DNA from: Microbacterium sp. MYb72
GTDB taxonomy: Bacteria; Actinomycetota; Actinomycetes; Actinomycetales; Microbacteriaceae
Length of the DNA: 64,000 nt
NCBI RefSeq assembly: GCF_002979415.1
Contig: NZ_PCOT01000002.1
Location: forward strand, 62,001-126,000
Reading direction: 5' to 3'
A model generated the notes under the pieces. It had not been told where the DNA came from and did no database searches. It worked only from the letters and a program-made list of their open reading frames with translations. Position numbers and translations under genes: made by a program. Positions 1 to 9,859 of this stretch are shown in pieces (positions within the stretch are counted from its first letter, which is position 1; each line of letters begins with the position of its first letter).

Positions 1-1349
<1,349 letters not shown>

Positions 1350-1356
1350 TCAGAAG

Positions 1357-2334
1357 ATGTACAAAGGCGCCACAGTAGCCGCAGTCGTTCCTGCCTACAA
1401 AGAAGAGCTGATGATCGCTCAGGTGATCACGACGATGCCGGACTATGTGGATCACATCGTCATCGTCGACGACTGCAGTCCCGACGATACAAGCGGTGCT
1501 GCCGCAGCAGTCTCAGATTCTCGCGTCACGTTGATCCGCCATGAGGAGAACCAGGGCGTGGGTGGGGCGATCCTGACCGGACACCGAGCTGCCCTCGATC
1601 TGGGCAGTGACGTCAACGTGATCATGGCGGGTGACGCTCAGATGGATCCTGAGTACCTTCCTCCACTCCTGGACAAGGTGACCGACGAGGGCTACGGCTT
1701 CGCCAAGGCGAACCGCTTTTACTCTCCGGAGTCTTTCGATGGCATGCCGCGCTACCGAATCTTCGGGAACATCCTCCTGTCTTTCATGACCAAGCTCGCA
1801 TCCGGATACTGGAATCTCTTCGATCCTCAGAACGGATACACAGCGATCCGCACTGAGGTCCTCAACAGGCTGCCACTGAGCAGAATCGCCAAGCGCTACA
1901 GCTTCGAGAACGATCTGCTGATCCACTTGAACATCCTCCAGGTACCCGCCGTCGATGTTCCCGTCCCCGCGATCTACGGCGACGAAGTCTCCAGCATCAA
2001 GCTGCGCAAGGTCATCCCCGAGCTGCTGAACCGGCTCACCGTCGGATTCTGGACGCGAGTGTGGTACCGCTACGTGCTCTGGTCGTTCTCCCCGATCGCG
2101 CTGCTGCTGTTCCTCGGACTCGTTCTGTTCGTCTTCGGCCTCGGCGTCAGCATCTGGCTGCTCTTCCTGATCGTGGGCTCGACCATCGCGACAGCCGGCA
2201 CCGTGATGCTGGCAGCTCTGCCTCTTATGCTCGGAACGCAGATGCTGATCAGCGCGTTGCAGCTGGATATCCAGGCGAGCCCGTCTACGCCCACCTATCC
2301 CCCGTTCAAACCTCGCGACGCGGAATCACGCTGA
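1357..2334 (+). CDS. GT2 glycosyltransferase, dolichyl/undecaprenyl-phosphate sugar synthase type
   Basis: 325 aa from ATG 1357; an upstream in-frame extension would overlap gtrA and is not plausible. The GT-A domain shows VVPAYKEE at the N-terminus, the nucleotide-binding IVDDCSPDDT and the DXD-like MAGDAQMDP, followed by YGFAKANRF. This resembles DPM1-type enzymes that move a sugar from NDP-sugar onto polyprenyl phosphate at the cytoplasmic membrane face. The last 80 residues contain two strong membrane segments (SPIALLLFLGLVLFVFGLG and WLLFLIVGSTIATAGTVML). It forms a two-gene unit with gtrA upstream and ends at a strong hairpin shared with the convergent dehydrogenase gene. The sugar specificity cannot be read from sequence. 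Confidence 0.85.
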   Translation: MYKGATVAAVVPAYKEELMIAQVITTMPDYVDHIVIVDDCSPDDTSGAAAAVSDSRVTLIRHEENQGVGGAILTGHRAALDLGSDVNVIMAGDAQMDPEYLPPLLDKVTDEGYGFAKANRFYSPESFDGMPRYRIFGNILLSFMTKLASGYWNLFDPQNGYTAIRTEVLNRLPLSRIAKRYSFENDLLIHLNILQVPAVDVPVPAIYGDEVSSIKLRKVIPELLNRLTVGFWTRVWYRYVLWSFSPIALLLFLGLVLFVFGLGVSIWLLFLIVGSTIATAGTVMLAALPLMLGTQMLISALQLDIQASPSTPTYPPFKPRDAESR

Positions 2335-2339
2335 GGTAC

Positions 2340-2379
2340 GACAGTGGGGTGAGGATTCGTGAATCCTCACCCCACTGTC
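2340..2379. terminator. Bidirectional hairpin terminator
   Basis: Perfect inverted repeat with 19-nt arms (2340-2358 and 2361-2379) and almost no loop, between two convergent genes that stop at 2334 and 2394. There is no clear U-tract on either side. The symmetric stem between convergent stops fits a shared terminator. Confidence 0.8.
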
Positions 2380-2393
2380 ATTCTCCCTCGCTG

Positions 2394-3401
2394 TCAGCTG
2401 AGAGCTGCCTCACCGAGCGATACGACGGCACCGGACCTGTCAGCGGATTCGAGTGCAGCCTCGACGACCTCAAGCGTGTGAACCGCTTCTGCCATCGTCG
2501 ACAGCTCCGTGTCCTCGCCCTTGATCGCGTCGCGGAAGGCTTCGAGCTCCGCTTTGAGAGGCTCCTTCTTGGCGAACGCGAATCGCGTCACGTCGCCCTC
2601 GGAGACTCCACGGAAGGCCGACACGGACTCCCATTCGAGAGCGGCCGTGCCGTTGGCGAAGAATGTGAGATCACCGGTCGCGGTGTCCGCGATGAAAGTC
2701 CCTCGCTCGCCCGTCACGACGGTGACGCGCTCCTTCATCGGGCTGAGCCAGTTGATGAGATGGTTCACGACCATGCCATTGCCCAGCCGGCCGGTTATGG
2801 CGATCATGTCCTCGTGGGATCGTCCGCTCTTGAACGCCGTCTGCGCCGACACCGATTCGTAGGTCGAGCGAGCGACCCACGCGGTCAGGTCGACATCGTG
2901 CGTACCAAGATCCTTGGCGACGCCGACATCCCCGATGCGTCCGGGAAAAGTGCTCTGCCGGCGAGTCGCGATCTGGTAGAGATCGCCCAAGTCACCGGCT
3001 TCCAGGCGCGTCCGCAGCTGTTGCAGTGCTGGATTGAAACGCTCGACGTGCCCCACGGCGCCGACGAGCCCCCGCGCGGCAAAGGTCTCTGCGATGCGGC
3101 GCCCCACGGTGCTGTCGTCGGCGATCGGCTTCTCGACAAGGGTGTGGACACCGGCTTCTGCGAGTTCGAAGGCCGCATCGGCGTGGAACCGCGTGGGGAT
3201 CGCGACGACCGCCATGTCGATGCCTGCGTCGATCAGCTCGCTGACGTGGGAGTACACGGGAAGCCCCGTCGCCACCCGGTGAGGATCACCACCGGGATCG
3301 GCCACCGCGACCAGCTCGACACCTTCGACATCGCGGAGGAGACGGCCATGGTGGCGCCCCATCATGCCGACGCCTACGAGTCCAGCGCGCAGCGACGTCA
3401 T
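2394..3401 (-). CDS. Gfo/Idh/MocA family sugar-nucleotide dehydrogenase
   Basis: NAD(P)-dependent oxidoreductase, about 335 aa. The N-terminal Rossmann motif GLVGVGMMGRHHGRLL is followed by the EKP signature (TLVEKPIADD), and GHVERFNPA is typical of WlbA/WbpB-like UDP-GlcNAc(A) 3-dehydrogenases. The likely role is oxidation of C3 of a UDP-amino sugar, giving the ketone that the neighbouring DegT aminotransferase would aminate. It is the last gene of the acyltransferase-aminotransferase-dehydrogenase operon. ATG at 3401 is chosen, just after the upstream stop (TGA at 3405-3403); GTG at 3410 would add three residues and overlap by 8 nt. A WbpA-type 6-dehydrogenase is not in the window, so the exact sugar is open. 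Confidence 0.85.
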   Translation of the reverse strand: MTSLRAGLVGVGMMGRHHGRLLRDVEGVELVAVADPGGDPHRVATGLPVYSHVSELIDAGIDMAVVAIPTRFHADAAFELAEAGVHTLVEKPIADDSTVGRRIAETFAARGLVGAVGHVERFNPALQQLRTRLEAGDLGDLYQIATRRQSTFPGRIGDVGVAKDLGTHDVDLTAWVARSTYESVSAQTAFKSGRSHEDMIAITGRLGNGMVVNHLINWLSPMKERVTVVTGERGTFIADTATGDLTFFANGTAALEWESVSAFRGVSEGDVTRFAFAKKEPLKAELEAFRDAIKGEDTELSTMAEAVHTLEVVEAALESADRSGAVVSLGEAALS

Positions 3402-3402
3402 C

Positions 3403-4497
3403 TCAGGCACCTGCCCGGACGAGAGCGTTCACGGCTTCAACGATGCGCTCGAGGTCACCACGGGACAGAGACGGGTGGACCGGGAGCGAGAGTGCTTCTC
3501 GGGCGGCCTTCTCGGTCTCTGGAAGGTCGACTCCCGGGGCGAAGCCGGCGAGCGAGGGCAGCCGGTGATTCGGGATCGGATAGTAGACGCCACTGCCGAC
3601 CTGGTACTCCTCACGGAGCGCCTGCGCGATGCGATCACGATCCTCGGCGATGCGGATCGTGTACTGGTGATACACGTGCGTCGCGCCTACGGCCACAGGC
3701 GGGGTCACGACACCCGAGAGGTTCTCATCGAGGAATGCGGCGTTCTCCTGACGAGCACGGGTCCACGCATCCACCTTCGTCAGCTGGACGCGACCGATCG
3801 CCGCGTGGATGTCGGTCATGCGAGCGTTGTAGCCGATGACCTCGTTCTCGTACTGCTTCTCCATGCCCTGGTTCCTGAGCAGTCGCACAGAACGCGCCGT
3901 CGTATCGTCTGCGGTGGAAACCATGCCGCCCTCGCCGCTGGTCATGTTCTTCGTCGGGTAGAGCGAGAACATCGCGAACTGGCCGAAAGTGCCGACGGGA
4001 CGCCCGTCGAGAGCCGCCCCATGCGCCTGAGCTGCGTCCTCATAGAGAGCGATGCCGCGGGATTCCGCGATCGTCGCCAGCTCGTTCATGCGTGCGGGGT
4101 GCCCGTAGAGATGCACGGGCAGGATCCCCTTGGTTCGCGGGGTGACAGCAGCGGCGACGGCGACCGGATCAAGCGTGAACGAGTCCGCTTCGATGTCGAC
4201 GAACACCGGAGTCGCGCCCGTGAGCGCCACCGAGTTCCCGGTCGCCGCGAAAGTGAACGACGGCACGATGACCTCGTCGCCAGGGCCGACGCCTGCAGCC
4301 AGGAGGCCCAGGTGCAGGCCGGACGTGCCGGAGTTCACGGCGACGACGGGACGCCCCTGGACGAAGTGCTCGGAGAACTCCGACTCGAACGCCGCGACCT
4401 CGGGGCCCTGCGCCACCATGCCGCTGCGCATCACGCGGTCGACGGCGGCGCGCTCCTCGTCTCCGATCAGCGGCTTCGCCGCGGGGATGAAGTCCAT
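3403..4497 (-). CDS. DegT/DnrJ/EryC1/StrS family sugar aminotransferase
   Basis: PLP-dependent aminotransferase (364 aa) that would aminate a 3-keto UDP-sugar made by the adjacent Gfo/Idh enzyme. Family landmarks are VAVNSGTSGLHL (residues 52-63), VIVPSFTFAAT, the PLP-contacting YEDAAQAHGA (152-161) and the catalytic lysine in FSLYPTKNMTSGEGG (K183), followed by RNQGM. Full family length. The ATG overlaps the stop of the upstream acyltransferase as TGATG (1 nt), and a GGAGAG box sits inside the end of that gene, so translation is probably coupled. WbpE/WlbC-like function is the best guess from the neighbours. Confidence 0.88.
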   Translation of the reverse strand: MDFIPAAKPLIGDEERAAVDRVMRSGMVAQGPEVAAFESEFSEHFVQGRPVVAVNSGTSGLHLGLLAAGVGPGDEVIVPSFTFAATGNSVALTGATPVFVDIEADSFTLDPVAVAAAVTPRTKGILPVHLYGHPARMNELATIAESRGIALYEDAAQAHGAALDGRPVGTFGQFAMFSLYPTKNMTSGEGGMVSTADDTTARSVRLLRNQGMEKQYENEVIGYNARMTDIHAAIGRVQLTKVDAWTRARQENAAFLDENLSGVVTPPVAVGATHVYHQYTIRIAEDRDRIAQALREEYQVGSGVYYPIPNHRLPSLAGFAPGVDLPETEKAAREALSLPVHPSLSRGDLERIVEAVNALVRAGA

Positions 4498-5129
4498 CAG
4501 TTACTCTCCTCAGTCAGGTGCCCTTCGACCTCGACGTATCGAGCGTCGGTCTCCGGGCACTTCCACACACCATCGCCGATGTCTTCGAGACGGAATCCGG
4601 CCTTGCCGACCCACCCGATCCGTTTCGCCGGCACACCGGCCACGAGGGCGTAGTCAGGAACGTCTTTGACGACGACCGCTCCAGCCGCAACGGTCGCCCA
4701 CTCTCCGATGGTCACAGGAGCGACGCACGTGGCGCGTGCCCCGATCGCCGCACCGCGTTTGATCGTGACACCGACCGGTTCCCAATCGTGCGCACTCTTG
4801 AGAGAACCGTCAGGATTGATCGCTCGCGGATAGGTGTCGTTCGTGAGCACGACGGCCGGCCCGATGAACACGCCGTCTCCGAGGACGGCCGGCTCGTAGA
4901 CGAGCGCGTAGTTCTGCACCTTGCAGTTGTCGCCCAGAACGACCCCGGTGCCGATGTACGCTCCGCGGCCGATGATGCAACCGCTGCCGAGCCGTGCGCC
5001 CTCGCGGACCTGTGCGAGATGCCACACCGAGGATCCAACGCCGAGGATTGCGTCATCAGACACGTCTGCGGAATGGACGATGCGGACGTTCTCGCGCGTC
5101 ACCGGCGCGTGCTGATCGGGAGCATTCAC
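4497..5129 (-). CDS. Left-handed beta-helix sugar N-acyltransferase (WbpD/WlbB-like)
   Basis: 210 aa from GTG 5129. Hexapeptide repeats run through most of the protein (AILGVGSSVW, ARLGSGCIIGRGAYIGTGVVLGD, GVFIGPAVVLTND, GAAIGARATCVAPVTIGEWA, TVAAGAVVVKDVPDYALVAG), the pattern of trimeric acyl-CoA-dependent acetyltransferases. The C-terminal part ends with a WVGKAGFRL region. It probably N-acetylates the 3-amino group made by the DegT enzyme, as WbpD does in UDP-GlcNAc(3NAc)A synthesis. It is first of the three-gene amino-sugar operon. The start choice rests on a TAGACT -10 hexamer 8 nt upstream (5143-5138), so the mRNA is nearly leaderless; a longer reading frame upstream would run into the divergent DUF2142 gene. 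Confidence 0.83.
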   Translation of the reverse strand: MNAPDQHAPVTRENVRIVHSADVSDDAILGVGSSVWHLAQVREGARLGSGCIIGRGAYIGTGVVLGDNCKVQNYALVYEPAVLGDGVFIGPAVVLTNDTYPRAINPDGSLKSAHDWEPVGVTIKRGAAIGARATCVAPVTIGEWATVAAGAVVVKDVPDYALVAGVPAKRIGWVGKAGFRLEDIGDGVWKCPETDARYVEVEGHLTEESN

Positions 5130-5137
5130 AACGACTG

Positions 5138-5143
5138 AGTCTA
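5138..5143 (-). promoter_or_regulatory. -10 box for the amino-sugar operon
   Basis: TAGACT on the minus strand, 8 nt before the GTG start at 5129. Matches the actinobacterial TAnnnT -10 consensus; no -35 is obvious. Confidence 0.4.
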
Positions 5144-5183
5144 CCCTGCGAAGTCGCGGCGCAAACGGCACGCCGCACCAAGG

Positions 5184-5189
5184 TACGAT
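5184..5189 (+). promoter_or_regulatory. -10 box of a probable leaderless promoter (DUF2142 gene)
   Basis: TACGAT followed by exactly 7 nt and GTG at 5197, in frame with the DUF2142 protein. The ATG at 5188 lies inside the hexamer, so GTG 5197 is the more likely start if this promoter is real. Confidence 0.45.
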
Positions 5190-6738
5190 GCAAACCGTGC
5201 ATCTTTCGCTCGAACGCCCTCGTCGCTCCTGGCTGATCGCGGTCCCGATTCTGCTCTTCATCGCGCTCGCGGCCTGGGCGTTCGCTTCGCCGGCCGGGGC
5301 GAGCCCCGACGACGATTTCCATCTTCCGTCGATCTGGTGCGGCTTGGGTGAACGCGAAGGGCTGTGCCAGCCCACCGGCAATCCCGAGACCCGGCTGGTC
5401 CCGGAAGCGCTGACAGACGCCAGTTGCTACGCGTTCGAAGCGGACAAGAGCGCCCGGTGCTGGGACGCGGAGGCCACTGGAATGGACCGAGCGAAGCGGC
5501 TCAACACCGCCCCGCTCTACCCGCCGCTCTTCTATGGGACTCTGTCCGTGTTCGCGAGCCCCGATGTGCAGACCTCGGTCATCGTGATGCGGCTCTTCAA
5601 CGCCGCGCTCTACGTCGGCATGCTGACGGCGGTGTTCGTCGCGCTCCCTCGCCGCATCAGACCTGCGCTGGTCGTCTCGGCACTCGGCACACTCGTCCCA
5701 CTGGGCTTGTTCATCATCCCCTCCACGAATCCGTCATCGTGGGCGTTGCTCTCCGCCACCACCGTCTGGATCTGTCTGTACGGAGCAACCCAGACGACGG
5801 GGAGACGTCAGTTCGTGCTCTCGTCACTCGCGGTCGTCGGAGGGGTGATCGGCGCTGGAGCCAGGGCCGATGCGGGCATCTTCGCGGTGTTCGGCCTCGT
5901 GCTCGCGGCGATCCTCGGCGTTCGGCGCGGCAAGCGACTCCTCATGCCGGCGATCGCATCCGGCATCATCCTCATCGCCGGAGTCGGCTTCTATCTGGGC
6001 GCCAAGCAGGGCGGCGCGCTCGTCAACGGGTTGCCTACGGCCAATCCGCCGCTCACGACCGACGAGCACCTCAGTAACCTGTTGAACATCCCGTCGCTGT
6101 GGACCGGTGCGCTCGGCGGCTGGTACCTCGGATGGCTCGACACGCCCATGCCCTCGATGGTGTCCATCCTCGCCTCCGCCGTGTTCTTCGCCGCGTTCGG
6201 CATCGGGATCCACCGCCTCACTCGGAGGCACGCTCTTGCCGTCGTCCTCACGGTTGCAGCCATGTGGGGCGTCCCGTTCGTTCTGCTCGCGCAGTCACGG
6301 GCGATCGTCGGGGCGGAGGTTCAGCCTCGATACATCCTCCCGCTCATGGTGATCGCCCTGGGCGTCGCTTCGCTGACCACGAAGGCCACACGCTCCTGGT
6401 CCGGCTCCCGTGTCATCTTCGCCGGTGCTGCGCTCTCGGCGGCCGCGCTCGTCGCCCTGCACACGAATGTGAACCGCTACACCAAGGGTCTCGACGACAT
6501 CTCCATCGATCCCGGTGTACGCGCTGAGTGGTGGTGGTCGCTCGCTCCGAGTCCGGGGGCGATCGTCATCATCGGCGGGATCGCCTTCGTCGCCATGTTC
6601 TTCGCGCTCGGAGTTTCGCTGAGAAGACCGCGCCCGACCACCACGGAGGCGCCTGAGACCGGCGCGGCGCCGCTCGTTTCAGAGGCATCCGGTGGCGTCA
6701 GTCCCGCCCCTACTGTCGCGCCTGACGCACGAAGCTGA
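5188..6738 (+). CDS. DUF2142-like polytopic membrane protein
   Basis: 516 aa from ATG 5188 (513 aa from GTG 5197, which a leaderless promoter supports). It begins with a membrane segment (WLIAVPILLFIALAAWAF), then the motif SPDDDFHLPSIWCG, typical of DUF2142 proteins and reminiscent of the aspartate-rich first loop of GT-C enzymes. About ten more hydrophobic segments follow, with a short charged C-terminal tail rich in P, T and E. DUF2142 proteins commonly sit in glycan loci and are suspected to be polyprenyl-linked sugar transferases or flippase-associated, but no reaction is established. Its neighbours (amino-sugar operon, rhamnosyltransferase, ABC exporter) support a role in surface glycan assembly. 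It ends at a shared hairpin terminator. Confidence 0.75.
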   Translation: MQTVHLSLERPRRSWLIAVPILLFIALAAWAFASPAGASPDDDFHLPSIWCGLGEREGLCQPTGNPETRLVPEALTDASCYAFEADKSARCWDAEATGMDRAKRLNTAPLYPPLFYGTLSVFASPDVQTSVIVMRLFNAALYVGMLTAVFVALPRRIRPALVVSALGTLVPLGLFIIPSTNPSSWALLSATTVWICLYGATQTTGRRQFVLSSLAVVGGVIGAGARADAGIFAVFGLVLAAILGVRRGKRLLMPAIASGIILIAGVGFYLGAKQGGALVNGLPTANPPLTTDEHLSNLLNIPSLWTGALGGWYLGWLDTPMPSMVSILASAVFFAAFGIGIHRLTRRHALAVVLTVAAMWGVPFVLLAQSRAIVGAEVQPRYILPLMVIALGVASLTTKATRSWSGSRVIFAGAALSAAALVALHTNVNRYTKGLDDISIDPGVRAEWWWSLAPSPGAIVIIGGIAFVAMFFALGVSLRRPRPTTTEAPETGAAPLVSEASGGVSPAPTVAPDARS

Positions 6739-6742
6739 CTGA

Positions 6743-6778
6743 TGTGATCGGCACCGGGAGCGGTCGGTGCCGATCACA
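6743..6778. terminator. Bidirectional hairpin terminator
   Basis: Perfect 14-bp stem (6743-6756 with 6765-6778) and 8-nt loop between convergent genes ending at 6738 and 6800. No U-tract. Confidence 0.75.
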
Positions 6779-6799
6779 CAGCGATGCAGATGCTCCTGC

Positions 6800-7666
6800 T
6801 CAGTGGACTGTGCTGCGGACGGACCGGAATCGGATGCCGTCGATCGCTCCGCGAACCGCCGCTCCGATCTTGCTCCCCCGGTCGCGCTCACACAGGAGCA
6901 CCTTGATCCACGACTTCGACGCGTAGGCGGCGTCCTCCCAGAACCAGCGCCCGATGCCATAGCGACGGATCATGATCACTCTGTTTCGCGTCATGTAGTA
7001 CTGCCGCATCGGCGAATAGTTCGACAGGTAGACGCGGCGCCCGAAGAAGGTCGCCGGAGTGGAGGCGCCGAAGCGGTGGTCGAGCACCGTGTCGAACACC
7101 TTCACGACCGCGAAGCCCGCGGCCCTGGCCCTGAGCGAGATGTCGTGGTCCACATAGTCGATGAAGAGTCGCTCGTCATGGAGACCGATCTTCTCCAGAG
7201 CCTCACGGGAGAACAACGCTCCGGAAGAGATGAGCGTCTGGAGCTCGCCGATGCCCTCTCCACGATCGGCGTCATAGAGGAATCCCGTCTCCTCCGCACG
7301 CAGTGCGGGTCCTGCCATCGCGACAGGAGAATCCCATTCCGAGAACGCCCTCTTCAACTGCTTCAGCATCCCGTCGGCGACGGTGCTGTCCTGGTCGAAG
7401 ATCCACACGTACTCGAAGTCGTCAGCCAGCGCACGACGCATGCCGGCGTTGAACCCGGCCGCGACGCCGACGTTCTTCACCTGGTCGATCACGACGACGC
7501 CGCTGTCAGACGAAAGCGCGTCGAGAACCTGCGCCGTGCCTTCGTCGTCGGGAGAGTTGTTCACGACATACACGCGCCCGACCTGCTCCCGCAGGCGGGC
7601 GATGTTCGACAGGATGCTCGAATCGGGACGAAAGGCGAGGACCACCCCCGCCGTGTCCCCGATCAT
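6800..7666 (-). CDS. GT2 glycosyltransferase, rhamnosyltransferase-like
   Basis: 288 aa GT-A fold enzyme resembling RfbF/WbbL rhamnosyltransferases. Motifs: VYVVNNSPDDEG for the nucleotide site, NVGVAAGFNAGMRRAL, the metal-binding WIFDQDST (DXD), ISSGALFSREALE and the FIDYVDHDISLRARAAGF acceptor/catalytic region, where the D-H-D pattern is typical. No membrane segments, so it is cytoplasmic or peripheral. Its ATG overlaps the stop of the upstream ABC ATPase as ATGA (4 nt), making it the third gene of the exporter operon. Presumably it adds rhamnose to the growing polymer, given the rml genes nearby; donor and linkage are not proven. Confidence 0.85.
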   Translation of the reverse strand: MIGDTAGVVLAFRPDSSILSNIARLREQVGRVYVVNNSPDDEGTAQVLDALSSDSGVVVIDQVKNVGVAAGFNAGMRRALADDFEYVWIFDQDSTVADGMLKQLKRAFSEWDSPVAMAGPALRAEETGFLYDADRGEGIGELQTLISSGALFSREALEKIGLHDERLFIDYVDHDISLRARAAGFAVVKVFDTVLDHRFGASTPATFFGRRVYLSNYSPMRQYYMTRNRVIMIRRYGIGRWFWEDAAYASKSWIKVLLCERDRGSKIGAAVRGAIDGIRFRSVRSTVH

Positions 7667-8880
7667 GCCGCCTCCGCGCCGCCGCTGACGGTGATCTCCG
7701 CGGAGACGGTGCCCATGGTCGTGTTGTCGGTGCGGACGCGGAGCACGGCGCCCCTCATCAGCCCATGGCTGCTCGGCTCGCTCACCCCTGCGGCGTTCGC
7801 GTTGACGAAGTAGTCCCCGGGCCCGAAGCTGGCCTCTGCGATTCGCAGATCGACACGCGTGCGCCCGGTGATCGGGTCGAGGCGGACCCCCAGGATCTCG
7901 GTGTTCGACGCCATGACCATCTGCCCGAGCGGGGTGTCCATGCTGAAACCGATCTCCCAGCGCTCGATCGGACGCAGAGAGTCGACGTGCACCCTGATCG
8001 TGAACGGCGAGCCGCTGCCGATCTCCTTGATCTGCTCTCCCTCGTCGTCGAGGAGTTCGATGCCCTTCACCTGGATCGGGTGGATCGTCTCCTCCGAGGG
8101 CGCTTCTCCGACCTCGCGATCCGCGAGCACGTCACGGAGCCCGTCGACGGCTCCGTTGATGTCGCCGTCGAACACCAGCTTCCCGTGGTGGAGAAGGATT
8201 CCCCGGTCGCACAGCTCCTGCACCTGCTGCGCCGAGTGGCTCACGAGGATGATCGTGCGCCCCTCGTTGCGGAACTGGTGGATGCGGTCCATGCACTTGC
8301 GCTGGAAGGCCTCGTCGCCAACCGCCAGGACCTCGTCGACGAGGAGCACGTCAGGGTCGGTGTGCACGGCCACCGCGAAGGCCAGGCGCACGTACATGCC
8401 AGAGGAGTAGAACTTGACGGCCGTGTCGATGAACTCGCCGATGCCGCTGAACTCGAGGATCTCATCGAACCGCGCGTCGATCTGCTCTCGGCTCAGTCCG
8501 AGGATCGCGCCGTTGAGGTAGACGTTCTCCCGGCCGGAGAGATCGGGGTGGAAGCCGGCGCCGAGCTCGAGCAGAGCAGCGACACGGCCGCGGCTCTGCA
8601 CGGTTCCCGTTGAGGGGGCGACGATGCCTCCGATGAGCTTGAGGAGGGTGCTCTTCCCCGACCCGTTCTGGCCGAGGAGCCCGACGGTCGTTCCCGCCTC
8701 GATGCTCAGGGAGAGCTCATCCACCGCGGTGAACTCCTCGCGGTAGGCCTTGCCCAGCCGTCCGAAATGGACGATGCGGTCCTTGAGACTGTTGTCCTTG
8801 CGGACCGTGAAATGCTTGCTGACGCCGTTCAGCCGGATGATGTCCGGTCGCGTCTCGAGGTCGGTGTTGTCGATCGTCAT
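7663..8880 (-). CDS. wzt: Polysaccharide ABC transporter ATP-binding protein with C-terminal cargo-recognition domain
   Basis: ATPase subunit of a Wzm/Wzt (TagGH-like) exporter that moves a lipid-linked polysaccharide across the membrane. 405 aa from ATG 8880; an in-frame extension upstream would overlap the permease gene. Walker A is GLLGQNGSGKSTLLK, the signature region LSGRENVYLNG and Walker B VLLVDEVLAVGDE, followed by the H-loop ILVSHSAQQ. Residues from about 250 to the end form a beta-rich extra domain like Wzt-C, which in O9a/O8 systems recognises the non-reducing end of the finished polymer. One base separates its ATG from the permease stop; the downstream GT overlaps by 4 nt. Confidence 0.9.
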   Translation of the reverse strand: MTIDNTDLETRPDIIRLNGVSKHFTVRKDNSLKDRIVHFGRLGKAYREEFTAVDELSLSIEAGTTVGLLGQNGSGKSTLLKLIGGIVAPSTGTVQSRGRVAALLELGAGFHPDLSGRENVYLNGAILGLSREQIDARFDEILEFSGIGEFIDTAVKFYSSGMYVRLAFAVAVHTDPDVLLVDEVLAVGDEAFQRKCMDRIHQFRNEGRTIILVSHSAQQVQELCDRGILLHHGKLVFDGDINGAVDGLRDVLADREVGEAPSEETIHPIQVKGIELLDDEGEQIKEIGSGSPFTIRVHVDSLRPIERWEIGFSMDTPLGQMVMASNTEILGVRLDPITGRTRVDLRIAEASFGPGDYFVNANAAGVSEPSSHGLMRGAVLRVRTDNTTMGTVSAEITVSGGAEAA

Positions 8881-8881
8881 G

Positions 8882-9784
8882 TCACAGCTCCTGCGCGAAG
8901 TTGCCCTGCATGCGGGTGAACGACCGATGCGCGAACCAGAGGAAGACGGCGCCGATGACACACATCACCAGCATGCGGAGGCCGAGGTTCGGCGGATAGT
9001 CGGCGTCGGTTCCTGAGCCCCAGAACGCGCGGTGGAATCCCATCACCCCGATGGTGAGCGGATTCGCCAGGTAGACCTGGAGAATCCAATCGGGCAGCGA
9101 GTACGTCGCGACCACGTCCTGCACCATCTTCCAGGAGTAGACGATGGGAGAAGCCCACATGGCGAGCATCATGACGACCTCGGTGAGGTACTGGATGTCG
9201 CGCAGATAGACGTTCAGCGCCGCGAGCAGGAGTCCGAGCGCGACCCCCCAGATCAGCACCATGCCGAGAGCCGGGAAGAACCACAGCATCTGGACCGGAG
9301 CGGGCAGCGCATTGAGGATGACGGCCGCGACGAGCAGCACCCCCAGCTGGACGAGGAACATGAAGGCGGCTGCGCCGATGCTCCCCAGCGGGAAGATCTC
9401 TCGCGGAAGGTAGATCTTCTTCACCAACCCCGCGTTGCCGATGATCGAACCGGTCGAGCCGAAGATCACGTCGGCGAAGAAGGTGTAGAGCGTGAAGCCG
9501 GCGAAGAGGTAGATCGCGAAGTTGTCGATCCCCCTCGCCGCGCCCAGGATCTGGCCGAGCACGAAGTAGTAGACCAGGAACTGCATGAGCGGTCTGATCA
9601 CCGTCCACAGGAACCCCAGGAAGCTGTCCCGATAGCGCGCTTGGAGATCACGCCGGATCAGCATCATCAGCAGTTCTCGACGACGATACAGCTCGCCGAG
9701 CTTGCCTCCACGACCGCCGTCGCGCATGCCGCGCGAGTCGATGGTGGTGAACGGCTCGGCGGCAAGCCGAGTGAATCTATCCAC
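8882..9784 (-). CDS. wzm: Polysaccharide ABC transporter permease
   Basis: Membrane subunit of the exporter, 300 aa from GTG 9784. An amphipathic N-terminal stretch (RRELLMMLIRRDLQARYRDSFLG, family-typical, first 20 residues given as its core) leads into six hydrophobic segments, for example FLVYYFVLGQILGAA, AAAFMFLVQLGVLLVAAVIL and LVMCVIGAVFLWFAH. The usual KIYLPREIFPL loop of ABC-2 polysaccharide permeases is present. It is first gene of the wzm-wzt-GT operon. An AAAGGA box about 9 nt before the GTG serves as ribosome binding site, and a TAGGCT -10 hexamer lies at 9825-9820. Confidence 0.9.
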   Translation of the reverse strand: MDRFTRLAAEPFTTIDSRGMRDGGRGGKLGELYRRRELLMMLIRRDLQARYRDSFLGFLWTVIRPLMQFLVYYFVLGQILGAARGIDNFAIYLFAGFTLYTFFADVIFGSTGSIIGNAGLVKKIYLPREIFPLGSIGAAAFMFLVQLGVLLVAAVILNALPAPVQMLWFFPALGMVLIWGVALGLLLAALNVYLRDIQYLTEVVMMLAMWASPIVYSWKMVQDVVATYSLPDWILQVYLANPLTIGVMGFHRAFWGSGTDADYPPNLGLRMLVMCVIGAVFLWFAHRSFTRMQGNFAQEL

Positions 9785-9819
9785 TGGGGTAGTCCTTTAC
9801 GGGGGGTTCGGGTCGACTC

Positions 9820-9825
9820 AGCCTA
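9820..9825 (-). promoter_or_regulatory. -10 box for the wzm-wzt operon
   Basis: TAGGCT on the minus strand; transcription would start near 9813, leaving a leader of about 29 nt with an AAAGGA ribosome binding site before GTG 9784. Confidence 0.4.
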
Positions 9826-9859
9826 TCTTCGGCGACGGCCGCGGGCCGTCAATGACGGC

